64,000 nucleotides of DNA, taken from assembly GCF_020567375.1 (NCBI RefSeq), contig NZ_JAJBZM010000001.1:1161935-1225934 (forward strand). The letters run 5' to 3'. The first letter of the stretch is position 1. Each line of letters begins with the position of its first letter. Shown here in pieces: positions 1-8,382 of this stretch. The stretch comes from Janibacter melonis. GTDB taxonomy: Bacteria > Actinomycetota > Actinomycetes > Actinomycetales > Dermatophilaceae. The notes below the pieces were generated by a model, which made no database searches, was not told the origin of the DNA, and was given only the letters and a program-made list of their open reading frames with translations. Position numbers and translations under genes: made by a program.

Positions 1-694
1 GCTGCACGTGCAGGTCGTGGATCGCCAGGCACAGCATGCCGAGCATGCCGTCGGTGCCGTTGATGAGGGCCAGGCCCTCCTTCTCGTGCAGGACGACGGG
101 AGTCAGGCCGGCCTGGGCCAGCGCCTCGGACGCGGGCATCGTGTCGCCCGGCACCGACACGTCGTGGGCAGCCATGACCTCCCCCTCGCCGATGAGGACC
201 ATCGCGCAGTGCGCGAGCGGGGCGAGGTCGCCGGAGCAGCCGAGGGAGCCGTACTCGCGCACGACCGGGGTGATCCGCTGGTTGAGGAGCGCGACGTAGA
301 GCCGCAGCGTCTCCTCACGGATACCGGTACGACCGGTCGCGAGGGTCTGGACGCGCAGCAGCATGAGGGCCCGCACGACCTCCTCCTCGACGGGGTCGCC
401 CATGCCCGCGGCATGGCTGCGCACGAGCGAGCGCTGCAGCTGGGTGCGCTTCTCGTGCGGGATGTGGGTCGTCGCGAGCGCGCCGAAGCCGGTCGACACC
501 CCGTAGTGAGCGACCGTGTCCTCGGCGAGGTCCTCGACGACGGTGCGCGAGGCGCGCACGCGCTCCCACGCGGCGTCGGAGATCTCGACCTGCGCCTCGA
601 AGCGGGCGACGGCGACGACCTCCTCGACGGTCAGCGGGCGGTCGCCGATGCGGATGGTGGTCTCGGGGGTCTCGACGTCGACGATGTGCGGCAT
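1..694 (-). CDS. hutH: Histidine ammonia-lyase (5' part, runs off window)
   Basis: Converts histidine to urocanate, the first step of histidine degradation in the cytoplasm. About 231 codons are visible from the ATG at 694; the C-terminal half lies beyond position 1. The reading shows GVSTGFGALA and SLGCSGDLAPLAH. In this family the Xaa-Ser-Gly triplet cyclises to the MIO electrophile; here it is Cys-Ser-Gly rather than the more usual Ala-Ser-Gly. It is divergent from an IclR-type regulator, with a 16-bp palindrome between them, so repression by that regulator is likely. Identity is secure; truncation is due only to the window edge. Confidence 0.93.
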   Translation of the reverse strand, partial: MPHIVDVETPETTIRIGDRPLTVEEVVAVARFEAQVEISDAAWERVRASRTVVEDLAEDTVAHYGVSTGFGALATTHIPHEKRTQLQRSLVRSHAAGMGDPVEEEVVRALMLLRVQTLATGRTGIREETLRLYVALLNQRITPVVREYGSLGCSGDLAPLAHCAMVLIGEGEVMAAHDVSVPGDTMPASEALAQAGLTPVVLHEKEGLALINGTDGMLGMLCLAIHDLHVQ

Positions 695-749
695 GCATCC
701 ATGGAAGCGCGCCGGTCACCCCCGCTGCCACCGCTGACGCACCACTACC

Positions 750-765
750 GTCTCGGATCCGAGAC
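750..765. promoter_or_regulatory. 16-bp perfect palindrome, candidate IclR operator
   Basis: GTCTCGGATCCGAGAC is a perfect palindrome in the 90-bp gap between hutH and the divergent IclR-family gene. It lies just upstream of the regulator's probable -10 box. IclR proteins bind palindromes of about this length in such gaps, so it is a good candidate operator for both genes. Binding is inferred. Confidence 0.6.
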
Positions 766-772
766 ATGGACG

Positions 773-778
773 TAGGCT
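773..778 (+). promoter_or_regulatory. Probable -10 box, leaderless promoter of iclR-type gene
   Basis: TAGGCT ends 6 nt before the GTG start at 785, leaving no room for a Shine-Dalgarno sequence. This is the spacing of leaderless actinobacterial transcripts. The same hexamer recurs before glpX, the carbonic anhydrase and the YbdK ligase in this window. Confidence 0.5.
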
Positions 779-784
779 CGGGCG

Positions 785-1540
785 GTGCCCCAGGTCCCCG
801 CCGCCGGCCACGCCCTGCGCCTGCTGTCCTACCTCGCCGGCCGCGTCGAGCCGGTGCCCGCCGCGCAGCTCGCGCGTGACCTCGAGCTGCCCCGCAGCAC
901 GACCTACCACCTGCTCGCCGAGCTGGCCGAGCACTCGTACGTCACCCACTACCCGGACGAGCGCCGGTGGGGCCTGGGCGTGGCCGCCTTCGAGCTCGCG
1001 AGCGGCTACCAGCGGCAGAGCCCGCTGCAGCGTCTGGCCCGCCCGGTCCTCCAGCGCCTCGTCGACGAGACGACGCACAACGGTCATCTCGCCGTCCTGC
1101 ACGGCCGCGACGTCCTCTACGTCGTCGAGGAGCGCGCGCCCGGGCGCCCCCTCCTCGTCTCCGACGTCGGCGTCCGGCTGCCGGCGACGACGACCGCGAG
1201 CGGGCTGGCGATGCTCGCGGCCCTGCCCGCCCGCCAGGTCACGGCCCTCTACCCCGACGCCGCCTCGGTCGTCGCGAGCGCCGGGTCACCGGCCACCCCG
1301 TCCGCCCTGCGCCGTGAGCTCGTCGCCGTGCGCCGCCGCGGTCACGCCCTCGAGAGCGGGTCGGTGACGCAGGGCCTGGCCTCCGTGGCTCTCGCCGTCC
1401 TCGACCGCACGGGTCAGCCGCTCGCGGCCGTCGCCCTCACCTACCCCGAGGGCTCGGTGACGGGGCTCGAGGAGCTGCTCGCCCCCCTTCGCCGCTCGGT
1501 CACGACGATCCACCGCCGGCTCGGGTCCCCTGCCACCTGA
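785..1540 (+). CDS. IclR-family transcriptional regulator, probably of histidine utilisation
   Basis: 251 residues with a GTG start. Residues about 15-60 form a winged helix-turn-helix (QLARDLELPRSTTYHLLAEL), followed by an IclR effector-binding domain to the C-terminus, as expected for the family. It is divergent from hutH, so it most likely controls hut genes in response to histidine or urocanate; that role is inferred from position alone. The start is supported by a TAGGCT box 6 nt upstream and by the HTH lying at the normal distance from it. Confidence 0.85.
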   Translation: MPQVPAAGHALRLLSYLAGRVEPVPAAQLARDLELPRSTTYHLLAELAEHSYVTHYPDERRWGLGVAAFELASGYQRQSPLQRLARPVLQRLVDETTHNGHLAVLHGRDVLYVVEERAPGRPLLVSDVGVRLPATTTASGLAMLAALPARQVTALYPDAASVVASAGSPATPSALRRELVAVRRRGHALESGSVTQGLASVALAVLDRTGQPLAAVALTYPEGSVTGLEELLAPLRRSVTTIHRRLGSPAT

Positions 1541-1660
1541 CGAGGAGGTGGCCGGCTGATGAGCCCCCTCTCATCGACGGCTCACCGTGGCCTCACGCGG
1601 ACCCGGCAGCGTTGCTCACGCGGCGCACCGGCGCCGCTGCCACTCACCGAGGAGACCAGC

Positions 1661-2233
1661 ATGTCGACCACCCGGATCATCAGCACCCTCGCCACCGCCG
1701 CCCTCGCCACGACCGGCCTCGTCGCCGTCGCGGCGCCCGCCCAGGCCGACCGGACGTGCTCCGGCACCATCACCGGCCGCACCATCGACGACGACGTGGT
1801 CGTGCCGGCCGGCGCGACGTGCAAGCTCACGAAGTCGGTCGTCAAGGGCAACGTCGTCGTGCGCCGCGGCGCGACCCTCCAGGGCTGGCAGAACAGCATC
1901 GACGGCAACATCCAGTCCGAGGGCCATCGCTACGTGCGCAACACGTGGGGCCGCGTCGACGGCGACGTCCAGCTCGAGGGCGGCAGCATGCACCACCTGC
2001 GCGGCCTCACGGTCGACGGCAACATCCAGCTCGAGGGCAACCGCTCGACGCAGAACGTCATCCGCAACCGGGTCAAGGGCGACATCCAGCTCTTCTCGAA
2101 CCGCTCCGGCACGAAGCACGTCTACGACAACTCCGTCGACGGCAACCTCCAGTGCAAGAGCAACACCCCGGCGCCGAAGGGGTGGAACAACTCCGTGCGC
2201 GGCAACAAGGAGGACCAGTGCCGCCGGCTCTGA
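1661..2233 (+). CDS. Secreted repeat protein, likely beta-helix-like
   Basis: 190 residues. The ATG at 1661 follows GAGGAG at a good distance. Residues 1-29 form a signal peptide ending AQA. The mature part has about six to seven imperfect repeats of 20-22 residues with the core V-D/K-G-N/D-I/V-Q-L-E-G (for example VDGDVQLEGG, VDGNIQLEGN, VKGDIQLFSN). Such ladders suggest a small right-handed beta-helix, similar in style to polymer-forming bactofilin-like proteins. Cysteines occur in pairs near both ends (CSG and CKL; CKS and QCRRL), so disulfides may cap it. It is a single gene with its own start, convergent with the stress-protein gene. Function is unknown. Confidence 0.72.
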   Translation: MSTTRIISTLATAALATTGLVAVAAPAQADRTCSGTITGRTIDDDVVVPAGATCKLTKSVVKGNVVVRRGATLQGWQNSIDGNIQSEGHRYVRNTWGRVDGDVQLEGGSMHHLRGLTVDGNIQLEGNRSTQNVIRNRVKGDIQLFSNRSGTKHVYDNSVDGNLQCKSNTPAPKGWNNSVRGNKEDQCRRL

Positions 2234-2259
2234 CCGGCGGCCCTGGTCACCCCTGACCC

Positions 2260-2823
2260 CTACCGCCGGGCGGGCGGACGGTAGCCCGGCCGCCCGGCCG
2301 TGCCGGCGGAGCGGACCGCGGCCCGCCCGACGGCACGGCCGGCGCGCTCGACGAGCCCCGGCTCCTGGCCCGAGATGTGCGGCGGCATGACGACCACCGG
2401 GCAGCTCGCGTCGTAGATGAGCCGCTGCGCGAAGAGCGGTGCCCCCGTCAGCGCCCGTGGCGCGTCGATGACGAGGAGGTCGGCGCCGACGGCGGCGTCG
2501 AGCAGGACCTGGCGGTCGCTGCCGCGGACGAGCCGGACCTCGGCGTGGTGGTCGGGCCCGAGGACCTCCTCGACGTCGCACTCGAGGGCGGTGCGCTCGG
2601 CACCCTCCAGCTCGCCCTCGGTCGGCCCGGCCGCAGCCATGACCCCCGCGGTGCTCGCCTGGGGGGCGCCCACCCGCCAGGCGCGCACGGCGACGAGGTG
2701 TCCGTCGTTCGCGGCCACCTGGCCGGCGGCCCACCGCAGGGCGGTCGGCGACTTCGAGGTCGCGCTCACGCCGACGACGACGGTGTACGGACGCTCTCCC
2801 GCGTCCGGACGCATCTCGCTCAT
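2260..2823 (-). CDS. Universal stress protein (UspA-like domain)
   Basis: 187 residues, cytoplasmic. It begins with the family's beta-strand (YTVVVGVSATSKSPTALRWA) and ends the domain with SCPVVVMPP. The Gly-rich ATP-binding loop G-x2-G-x9-G-S/T is not evident (the region reads VIDAPRALTGAPLF), so nucleotide binding may be lost. A basic Gly/Arg-rich tail of about 30 residues follows. It starts 11 bp after the MFS transporter gene, so the two are almost certainly one operon and the protein may tune or accompany that transporter. Confidence 0.82.
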   Translation of the reverse strand: MSEMRPDAGERPYTVVVGVSATSKSPTALRWAAGQVAANDGHLVAVRAWRVGAPQASTAGVMAAAGPTEGELEGAERTALECDVEEVLGPDHHAEVRLVRGSDRQVLLDAAVGADLLVIDAPRALTGAPLFAQRLIYDASCPVVVMPPHISGQEPGLVERAGRAVGRAAVRSAGTAGRPGYRPPARR

Positions 2824-2834
2824 GTCGTCCTCCC

Positions 2835-4313
2835 TCAGACCGGCAGGTTGACGGTCTCGTTGCCGTGCTCGTCGTAGCTCGTGAGCGGCGGGGCGATCTC
2901 CTCGAGGGACTTGCCCTCGGCGTCGACGCCCCAGACCGCCGCGACGAGCGCGCCGACGAGCATGATCCCGGAGGCGATGAGGTACCCGACGAACATCGGC
3001 CCGCGGTCGCCCCCGTCCCCGATGAGCCAGCCGTAGAAGACCGGACCGATGGCGCCGAAGACCTGCGCGATGGCGAAGAAGTACGAGATCGCCTGGCCGC
3101 GCACCTCGAGCGGGAAGATCTCCGAGACCGTGAGGTACCCGGCCGACGCCCCGGCGGAGGCGAAGAAGAACGCCACGCACCAGAAGATCGTGTGGGTCAC
3201 CGGGCTCAGCGCGTCGGCGTTGAAGAGGAAGGCCGAGATCGACAGCACGATCGCCGCGAAGGCGTAGCAGCCGCCGATCATCTTGCGTCGGCCGACGGTG
3301 TCGAAGAAGGGGCCGAGGAGCAGCGGGCCGAGCAGGTTGCCCAGCGCGAAGGGGAAGAAGTACAGGGCCGCGCTCGACGGCGTCTGGTCGTAGAAGTTCT
3401 GCAGCACGAGCGAGTACGTGAAGAAGATCGCGTTGTAGAGGAAGCTCTGCGTGATCATCAACGTCGCGCCGAGCACCGTGCGCGTCGGGTACATCTGGAA
3501 GAAGACGTAGGACAGCTGCTTGGGGGTCAGGCCCTCGCGGGCCTTGATCCACATGCCGTCCTTCTCCTCGTCGTGGTCGGGCAGGGTCTTGCCCTCCGAC
3601 CGGACCTTCTCCTCGATCGCGGAGACGACCCGCTCGGCCTCCTCGCCGCGCCCATGGGTGACCATCCAGCGAGGGCTCTCGGGGATGTGCCGCCGCAGGT
3701 AGATGATGCCGAGACCGAGGACCGGGCCGATGAGGAAGGCGATCCGCCAGCCGATGTTCTCGCCGACGATGTCGGGGTTGAGCAGCCAGTACGAGGCGAA
3801 GGCGCCCATGCCGGCGCCGAACCAGTACGTGCCGTTGATCGCGAGGTCGACCCGGCCGCGGAAGCGCCCCGGGATGAGCTCGTCGACCGCGGAGTTCACG
3901 GCGGAGTACTCGCCGCCGATGCCCATGCCGGCGACGAAGCGCAGCGCGAAGAAGACCCACATGTTCGGCGAGAAGGCCGCGAGGCCGGACGCGACCAGGT
4001 AGAGCGCCAGCGTCATGACGAAGAGCTTCTTGCGGCCCAGGGTGTCGGTGAGCCGGCCGAAGAGCAGCGCACCGGTCACCTGACCGATGAGGTAGACCGT
4101 GCCGGCGAGCCCGACGTCGGTCGCGTCCATCCCGAGGGTCTTCTCGAAGCCTCCGGAGGCGACGATCTGGACCTCGAGCCCGTCGAGGATCCACGCCGTG
4201 CCGAGACCGAAGATCACCATCCAGTGGAACTTCGACCACGGCATGTCGTGCATGCGCGCGGGGATCAGGCTGCGGACCGGCTTGTCCTGCTCCGTCGCCT
4301 CAGCTGTGGACAT
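2835..4313 (-). CDS. MFS transporter (sugar-porter-like), substrate unknown
   Basis: 492 residues with about 12 membrane helices. Family motifs are clear: GRLTDTLGRKK between helices 2 and 3, RFVAGMGIGGEYSAVNSAVDE in helix 4 and following, and PESPRWMV before a long charged central loop (about residues 220-265). The mirrored DTVGRRK motif is in the second half. The motifs resemble sugar, aromatic-acid and SV2-type carriers, but the substrate cannot be read from sequence. It heads a two-gene operon with a universal stress protein. A possible -10 (TAACGT, minus strand) lies at 4369-4374. Confidence 0.85.
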   Translation of the reverse strand: MSTAEATEQDKPVRSLIPARMHDMPWSKFHWMVIFGLGTAWILDGLEVQIVASGGFEKTLGMDATDVGLAGTVYLIGQVTGALLFGRLTDTLGRKKLFVMTLALYLVASGLAAFSPNMWVFFALRFVAGMGIGGEYSAVNSAVDELIPGRFRGRVDLAINGTYWFGAGMGAFASYWLLNPDIVGENIGWRIAFLIGPVLGLGIIYLRRHIPESPRWMVTHGRGEEAERVVSAIEEKVRSEGKTLPDHDEEKDGMWIKAREGLTPKQLSYVFFQMYPTRTVLGATLMITQSFLYNAIFFTYSLVLQNFYDQTPSSAALYFFPFALGNLLGPLLLGPFFDTVGRRKMIGGCYAFAAIVLSISAFLFNADALSPVTHTIFWCVAFFFASAGASAGYLTVSEIFPLEVRGQAISYFFAIAQVFGAIGPVFYGWLIGDGGDRGPMFVGYLIASGIMLVGALVAAVWGVDAEGKSLEEIAPPLTSYDEHGNETVNLPV

Positions 4314-4470
4314 CCATACCTCCCAGGGCCACCGGCTCGTCGCGCCGTCGCGTCGAGCACCGAGGGGGACGTTACGCCTGGGAGTCGGCTGAGAGGGGTC
4401 GACGACGGGGGGTCAGAATCCGCCCCCTTCGCCCGGGTGTCTGCGCAGGTCAGGCCACTGCCTGAGCAGG

Positions 4471-5484
4471 TCAGCGCAGCTGACCGGCGTCCTCGAGGGA
4501 GCCGGCGTCATGGCGCATCTTGTCGTCCATGCCGGCCGCCTTGAGGTCACGGCGCAGCTCCATCGGCAGGGCGAAGAGCAGGCTCTCCTCCGCGGCGACG
4601 ACCGGCTCGACGTCGGCGTAGCCGTGCTCGGCGAGCAGTGCGAGGACGTCGCGCACGAGGATCTCGGGCACGGAGGCGCCGGAGGTGACGCCGACGGTGC
4701 GCACGCCCTCGAACCACACCGGGTCGATCTCTTCGGCGTAGTCGACGAGGTGCCCGTCACGGGTGCCGTGCTCGAGGGCCACCTCGACGAGACGCACGGA
4801 GTTGCTCGAGTTGCGCGAGCCGACGACGATCATGAGGTCGCACTGCGCGGCCATCTGCTTCACGGCGAGCTGGCGGTTCTGGGTGGCGTAGCAGATGTCG
4901 TCGCTCGGCGGGTCCTGCAGCGCGGGGAACTTCTCGCGCAGGCGGCGCACCGTCTCCATCGTCTCGTCGACCGAGAGGGTGGTCTGCGAGAGCCAGACGA
5001 CCTTCTCCGGGTCGCGGACCTCGATCTCGGCGACGTGATCGGGCCCGTCGACGAGGGTGATGTGCTCGGGCGCCTCGCCCGAGGTGCCGATGACCTCCTC
5101 GTGGCCCTCGTGGCCGATGAGGAGGATGTCGAAGTCGTCGGCGGCGAAGCGGACGGCCTCGCGGTGGACCTTCGTCACGAGCGGGCAGGTCGCGTCGATC
5201 GTCTTCAGCGACAGGGCCTTGGCCTCCTCGTGGACGACCGGGGCGACGCCGTGTGCCGAGAAGACGACGGTCGCACCCTCGGGCACCTCGCCGGTCTCGT
5301 CGACGAAGATCGCGCCGCGCTTCTCCAGCGTCGTCACGACGTGCTTGTTGTGCACGATCTCCTTGCGGACGTACACGGGCGGGCCGTAGAGCTCGAGGGC
5401 CTTCTCCACCGCGACGACGGCGCGGTCGACGCCGGCGCAGTAGCCACGGGGGGCGGCGAGCAGGACGCGCGGGCTGTCAGACAT
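4471..5484 (-). CDS. ispH: 4-hydroxy-3-methylbut-2-enyl diphosphate reductase
   Basis: Last enzyme of the MEP isoprenoid pathway: reduces HMBPP to IPP and DMAPP with a [4Fe-4S] cluster. 337 residues, full length. The three cluster cysteines are visible: C16 (GYCAGVDRA), C100 ([11 protein letters not shown]) and C198 ([10 protein letters not shown]). The HEGHEE segment carries the conserved substrate-site residues. A TACGAT box ends 6 nt before the ATG, suggesting a leaderless transcript. It is monocistronic between an acetyltransferase gene and the transporter operon, all on the minus strand. Confidence 0.96.
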   Translation of the reverse strand: MSDSPRVLLAAPRGYCAGVDRAVVAVEKALELYGPPVYVRKEIVHNKHVVTTLEKRGAIFVDETGEVPEGATVVFSAHGVAPVVHEEAKALSLKTIDATCPLVTKVHREAVRFAADDFDILLIGHEGHEEVIGTSGEAPEHITLVDGPDHVAEIEVRDPEKVVWLSQTTLSVDETMETVRRLREKFPALQDPPSDDICYATQNRQLAVKQMAAQCDLMIVVGSRNSSNSVRLVEVALEHGTRDGHLVDYAEEIDPVWFEGVRTVGVTSGASVPEILVRDVLALLAEHGYADVEPVVAAEESLLFALPMELRRDLKAAGMDDKMRHDAGSLEDAGQLR

Positions 5485-5490
5485 GTGCTC

Positions 5491-5496
5491 ATCGTA
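5491..5496 (-). promoter_or_regulatory. Probable -10 box, leaderless promoter of ispH
   Basis: On the minus strand TACGAT is followed after 6 nt by the ATG of ispH. No Shine-Dalgarno sequence fits between, so initiation is probably leaderless. Confidence 0.5.
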
Positions 5497-5550
5497 GGCG
5501 AGCGCCCTGGGCGGACTCTGTGCGGCGGTGGCCGAGACGGCAAGGGCGCC

Positions 5551-6057
5551 CTACCGCAGCGCGAGCTTCATCCCCACGTGGCTCGCGGTGAAGCCGAGGC
5601 GCTCGTAGAAGCGGCGCGCACCCGTCCGGCTGCTGTCGGAGGTGAGCTGGACGAGCTCGCACCCCTCGGCGCGGGCCCGCTCCAGGGCCCACCGCACGAG
5701 CTGCTCCCCCACCCCGGCGCCGCGCATGTCGGCGGCGACGCGGACCCCTTCGAGCTGGCCGCGCAGCGCACCCCGCCGCGACAGCGACGGCAGGACGGAG
5801 AGCTGGAGGGTGCCGACGACCTGCCCGTCGAGCTCGGCGACGACGAGCACCTCGCCGGGGTCGCCGGCGATCCGCACGAAGGCGGCGTCGTACGGCGCGA
5901 GGTCTGCGGGGTCCTCACGGGACTGCCCCAGCGGGTCGTCGACGAGCATCGCGACGATCGTCGGCACGTCCTCGAGGGCGGCCTCGCGGACGACGACCCC
6001 GCCGGCGGGGTCGCGGGGCTGCTCGGTCTGCTCGGGCTGCTCGGGCGAAGGGGTCAT
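5551..6057 (-). CDS. GNAT-family N-acetyltransferase
   Basis: 168 residues from the ATG at 6057, preceded by AGGGTGG. An upstream in-frame ATG would overlap the xseA promoter and add only low-complexity sequence, so it was not used. The acetyl-CoA site reads MRGAGVGEQLVRWALERARA (the R/Q-x-x-G-x-G/A pattern), and the fold ends with RRFYERLGFTASHVGMKL. The N-terminal 20 residues are Pro/Glu/Gln-rich. The substrate is unknown. It is divergent from xseA. Confidence 0.83.
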   Translation of the reverse strand: MTPSPEQPEQTEQPRDPAGGVVVREAALEDVPTIVAMLVDDPLGQSREDPADLAPYDAAFVRIAGDPGEVLVVAELDGQVVGTLQLSVLPSLSRRGALRGQLEGVRVAADMRGAGVGEQLVRWALERARAEGCELVQLTSDSSRTGARRFYERLGFTASHVGMKLALR

Positions 6058-6132
6058 GAGCGGCCACCCTGCCACGCCCCCCTTCGCCCGGCCCAGTCGT
6101 CCGCCCGCCCGGGCGTCGTCACCGGTGCGACC

Positions 6133-6138
6133 TACAGT
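6133..6138 (+). promoter_or_regulatory. Probable -10 box, leaderless promoter of xseA
   Basis: TACAGT ends 7 nt before the xseA ATG at 6146, again with no space for a ribosome-binding site. Confidence 0.5.
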
Positions 6139-6145
6139 GACCCCC

Positions 6146-7381
6146 ATGAGCGCCCTGCCGGAGAAGGCTGCCGACACGACGGCCGAGCAGCCGTGGCCGG
6201 TGCGCGTGCTGTCGATGAAGATCCAGGACTACGTCGAGCGGATGTCGGTCACCTGGGTCGAGGGCCAGGTCGTCCAGCTGACCCGGCGGCCCGGCGCCCG
6301 GACCGCCTACCTCACCCTGCGCGACCCGGACGTCGACATGTCGTTGTCGTGCTCCGTGCGCGTCACCGCGCTGGACGCGATGGCGACCCCGCTGAGCCAG
6401 GGCGCCCGCGTCGTCGTCCAGGCCAAGCCGAGCTACTGGAGCCAGCGCGGGTCGCTGTCGATGGACGTGCGCCAGATCCGTCCCGTCGGCATCGGCGAGC
6501 TGCTCGCCCGCGTCGAGTACCTGCGTCAGCACCTCGCCGCCGAGGGGCTCTTCGACGCCGACCGCAAGCAGCCGTTGCCCTTCCTGCCCCGCCGCGTGGG
6601 GCTCGTCTGCGGGCGGGCCAGCGCGGCCGAGCGCGACGTCGTCGAGAACGCCCACCGCCGGTGGCCGGGGCTCGACTTCGAGATCCGGCAGGTGGCGGTG
6701 CAGGGCGCGCAGGCCGTGACCGACGTCGTCGAGGCGCTCCGGGCGCTCGACGCGATGCCCGAGGTCGACGTCGTCGTCATCGCTCGGGGCGGCGGGGCGG
6801 TCGAGGACCTCCTGCCCTTCAGCAACGAGTCGATGCTGCGCGCGGTGAGCGCGGCCCGCACCCCCGTGGTGAGCGCGATCGGCCATGACGTCGACCGTCC
6901 CCTGCTCGACCTCGTCGCCGACGTGCGCGCCTCGACCCCGACCGACGCCGCTTCGCTCGTCTGCCCCGACCACGACGCCGAGCTGCGCACGGTCGCGACC
7001 GCCCTGAGCCGGATGCGCGGGCAGGCACGCAGCAGCCTCGACCGCGAGCGCCGTGCGCTCGTGCAGCTGACGTCGCGGCCGGTGCTCGCCGACCGGACCG
7101 CGCTCGTGCGGGCCCAGCGCGAGGTCGTCGCGACGCTGCAGCACCGCGCCCGCTCGCGGACGGAGTCGATGCTGCACCGCGAGCGCGACCGCGTGGCCCA
7201 CCTGCGGGCCCAGGCCCGGGTGCTGTCCCCGCAGTCGACGCTCGACCGGGGGTACGCGATCGTCCAGCACCGCGGCGGCGCGGTCGTCCAGTCGCGCGGA
7301 GACGTCGAGGCCGGCGAGCTGCTGCGGGTCACCGTCGGCGACGGCGACTTCGCCGTCGAGGCCGTCGGTGGCGGGTCGTAG
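6146..7381 (+). CDS. xseA: Exodeoxyribonuclease VII large subunit
   Basis: Catalytic subunit of the single-strand-specific exonuclease VII that works in both directions. 411 residues: an N-terminal OB-fold (residues about 20-115, VTWVEGQVVQLTRRPGARTAYLTL), then the nuclease domain with VVIARGGGAVEDLLPFSNE and SAIGHDVDRPLLDLVADVRASTPTDAA, and an Arg-rich coiled coil ending in LDRGYAIV. The ATG at 6146 starts the usual family N-terminus and follows a -10 box. xseB follows 10 bp downstream, forming the expected two-gene operon. Confidence 0.95.
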   Translation: MSALPEKAADTTAEQPWPVRVLSMKIQDYVERMSVTWVEGQVVQLTRRPGARTAYLTLRDPDVDMSLSCSVRVTALDAMATPLSQGARVVVQAKPSYWSQRGSLSMDVRQIRPVGIGELLARVEYLRQHLAAEGLFDADRKQPLPFLPRRVGLVCGRASAAERDVVENAHRRWPGLDFEIRQVAVQGAQAVTDVVEALRALDAMPEVDVVVIARGGGAVEDLLPFSNESMLRAVSAARTPVVSAIGHDVDRPLLDLVADVRASTPTDAASLVCPDHDAELRTVATALSRMRGQARSSLDRERRALVQLTSRPVLADRTALVRAQREVVATLQHRARSRTESMLHRERDRVAHLRAQARVLSPQSTLDRGYAIVQHRGGAVVQSRGDVEAGELLRVTVGDGDFAVEAVGGGS

Positions 7382-7391
7382 GGTGGCCGCC

Positions 7392-7640
7392 ATGAGCCAG
7401 GAGCAGACCGAGCCCCGCCCGGTGGCCGAGCTGAGCTACGAGGAGGCCCGCGACGAGCTCGTCGCCCTCGTCGCGACGCTCGAGTCCGGGCGCAGCGGGC
7501 TCGAGGAGTCGATGCGGCTGTGGCAGCGCGGCGAGGAGCTCGCCGCGCATTGCACGACGTGGCTCGACCGCGCCGAGCGCAGCCTCGGCGAGGACGGGTC
7601 GGACGATGCCGGGTCGGCGCAGGACGCCGAGCAGGACTGA
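7392..7640 (+). CDS. xseB: Exodeoxyribonuclease VII small subunit
   Basis: 82 residues, the usual size. The core SYEEARDELVALVATLESGRSGLEESM and LWQRGEELAAHC matches the family's helical hairpin, which binds the C-terminal coil of XseA in several copies. The tail is acidic. The ATG at 7392 was preferred to an in-frame GTG 24 nt upstream because it leaves a clean spacer after the xseA stop. Confidence 0.93.
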   Translation: MSQEQTEPRPVAELSYEEARDELVALVATLESGRSGLEESMRLWQRGEELAAHCTTWLDRAERSLGEDGSDDAGSAQDAEQD

Positions 7641-7657
7641 GCGGGTCGCTCGGCCGT

Positions 7658-7675
7658 CGGGGCGCTCGCGCCCCG
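7658..7675. terminator. Hairpin between convergent xseB and DUF4245 gene
   Basis: CGGGGCGC-TC-GCGCCCCG, a perfect 8-bp stem exactly between two convergent stop codons. There is no U-tract, as is usual for high-GC actinobacteria. It probably serves both strands. Confidence 0.6.
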
Positions 7676-7683
7676 CGGGTGGG

Positions 7684-8244
7684 TCAGCGGTTGACGGGGG
7701 CCGCGACGAGGTGGTCGGCGAAGGTCTCGAGCTGCTCGAAGGTCCCCGTGCCGGTGACGAGCGTCGTCAGCTCGCCCGTGCCCTCCTGGCGGTCGACGAG
7801 GCTGCGCTGAACCTTGCCCTCGCGGTCGCGCTTGACCCAGGTGGTGCCGTCGTCCGTGGTCACCGTGCCGACCCGGGCGCCGTTGTTGGTCTGGGTGTCG
7901 ACCCATGAGTCGGTCGCGTCGACGGCCTGCTGAACGGCGACGTACGCGCCGTCCGGCGTCGTCCACGTCGCGCTCCACATCTGCACGTCGTCCTTGCTGC
8001 GCACGAAGCGCTGCGAGACCGGCGTCCACCCCTCCGGCAGGTCCTCCGCGTACTCGTACGGGACCCCCGACTGCTGGGCGCGCTGCTCGGCGGCGGCGAC
8101 GACGTCGACTTGCTCGGCGGTCACCGAGCTCGTGCGGGCGACGGCGAAGAAGATCACCGCGGTGAGCCCGCCGACGACGAGCAGGGAGCGGATGACGTTG
8201 GCCACCGACCCCTTCGCGTAGTGGCTGACCGAGCTCTGACTCAT
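7684..8244 (-). CDS. DUF4245-type membrane-anchored protein
   Basis: 186 residues. One N-terminal membrane helix (about residues 18-37, IRSLLVVGGLTAVIFFAVA) anchors an extracytoplasmic domain (PYEYAEDLPEGWTPVSQRF to the C-terminus). The layout matches the actinobacterial DUF4245 family, which is commonly beside glpX; here glpX is divergent 138 bp away. No catalytic motif is visible and the function is unknown. A GACAAT hexamer 7 nt before the ATG may be its -10 box. Confidence 0.78.
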   Translation of the reverse strand: MSQSSVSHYAKGSVANVIRSLLVVGGLTAVIFFAVARTSSVTAEQVDVVAAAEQRAQQSGVPYEYAEDLPEGWTPVSQRFVRSKDDVQMWSATWTTPDGAYVAVQQAVDATDSWVDTQTNNGARVGTVTTDDGTTWVKRDREGKVQRSLVDRQEGTGELTTLVTGTGTFEQLETFADHLVAAPVNR

Positions 8245-8320
8245 GCTCGAGATTGTCGCATCCCGACCTGACCGCGCCGACCACCCGTGGTCGGGTGCAC
8301 CCCCACCCCCGCGCCCTCGA

Positions 8321-8326
8321 TAGGCT
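8321..8326 (+). promoter_or_regulatory. Probable -10 box of glpX
   Basis: TAGGCT lies 56 nt before the glpX ATG, leaving a leader of about 50 nt that includes a GAGGACC ribosome-binding site. Confidence 0.45.
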
Positions 8327-8382
8327 CGGCGCAGGCGCCCCGCGCCCGCACGACGACGCGCCACGACAGTGAGGACCGGCCG

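Noticed and set aside
2234-2269. CCGGCGG/CCGCCGG pair as terminator between the secreted protein and the stress-protein gene
   Set aside because: The 22-nt loop and 7-bp stem are weak and one arm lies inside the stress-protein coding end; too little support.
4510-6888. Long plus-strand open frame across ispH, the acetyltransferase and xseA
   Set aside because: It crosses three well-supported genes in wrong frames and shows no domain.
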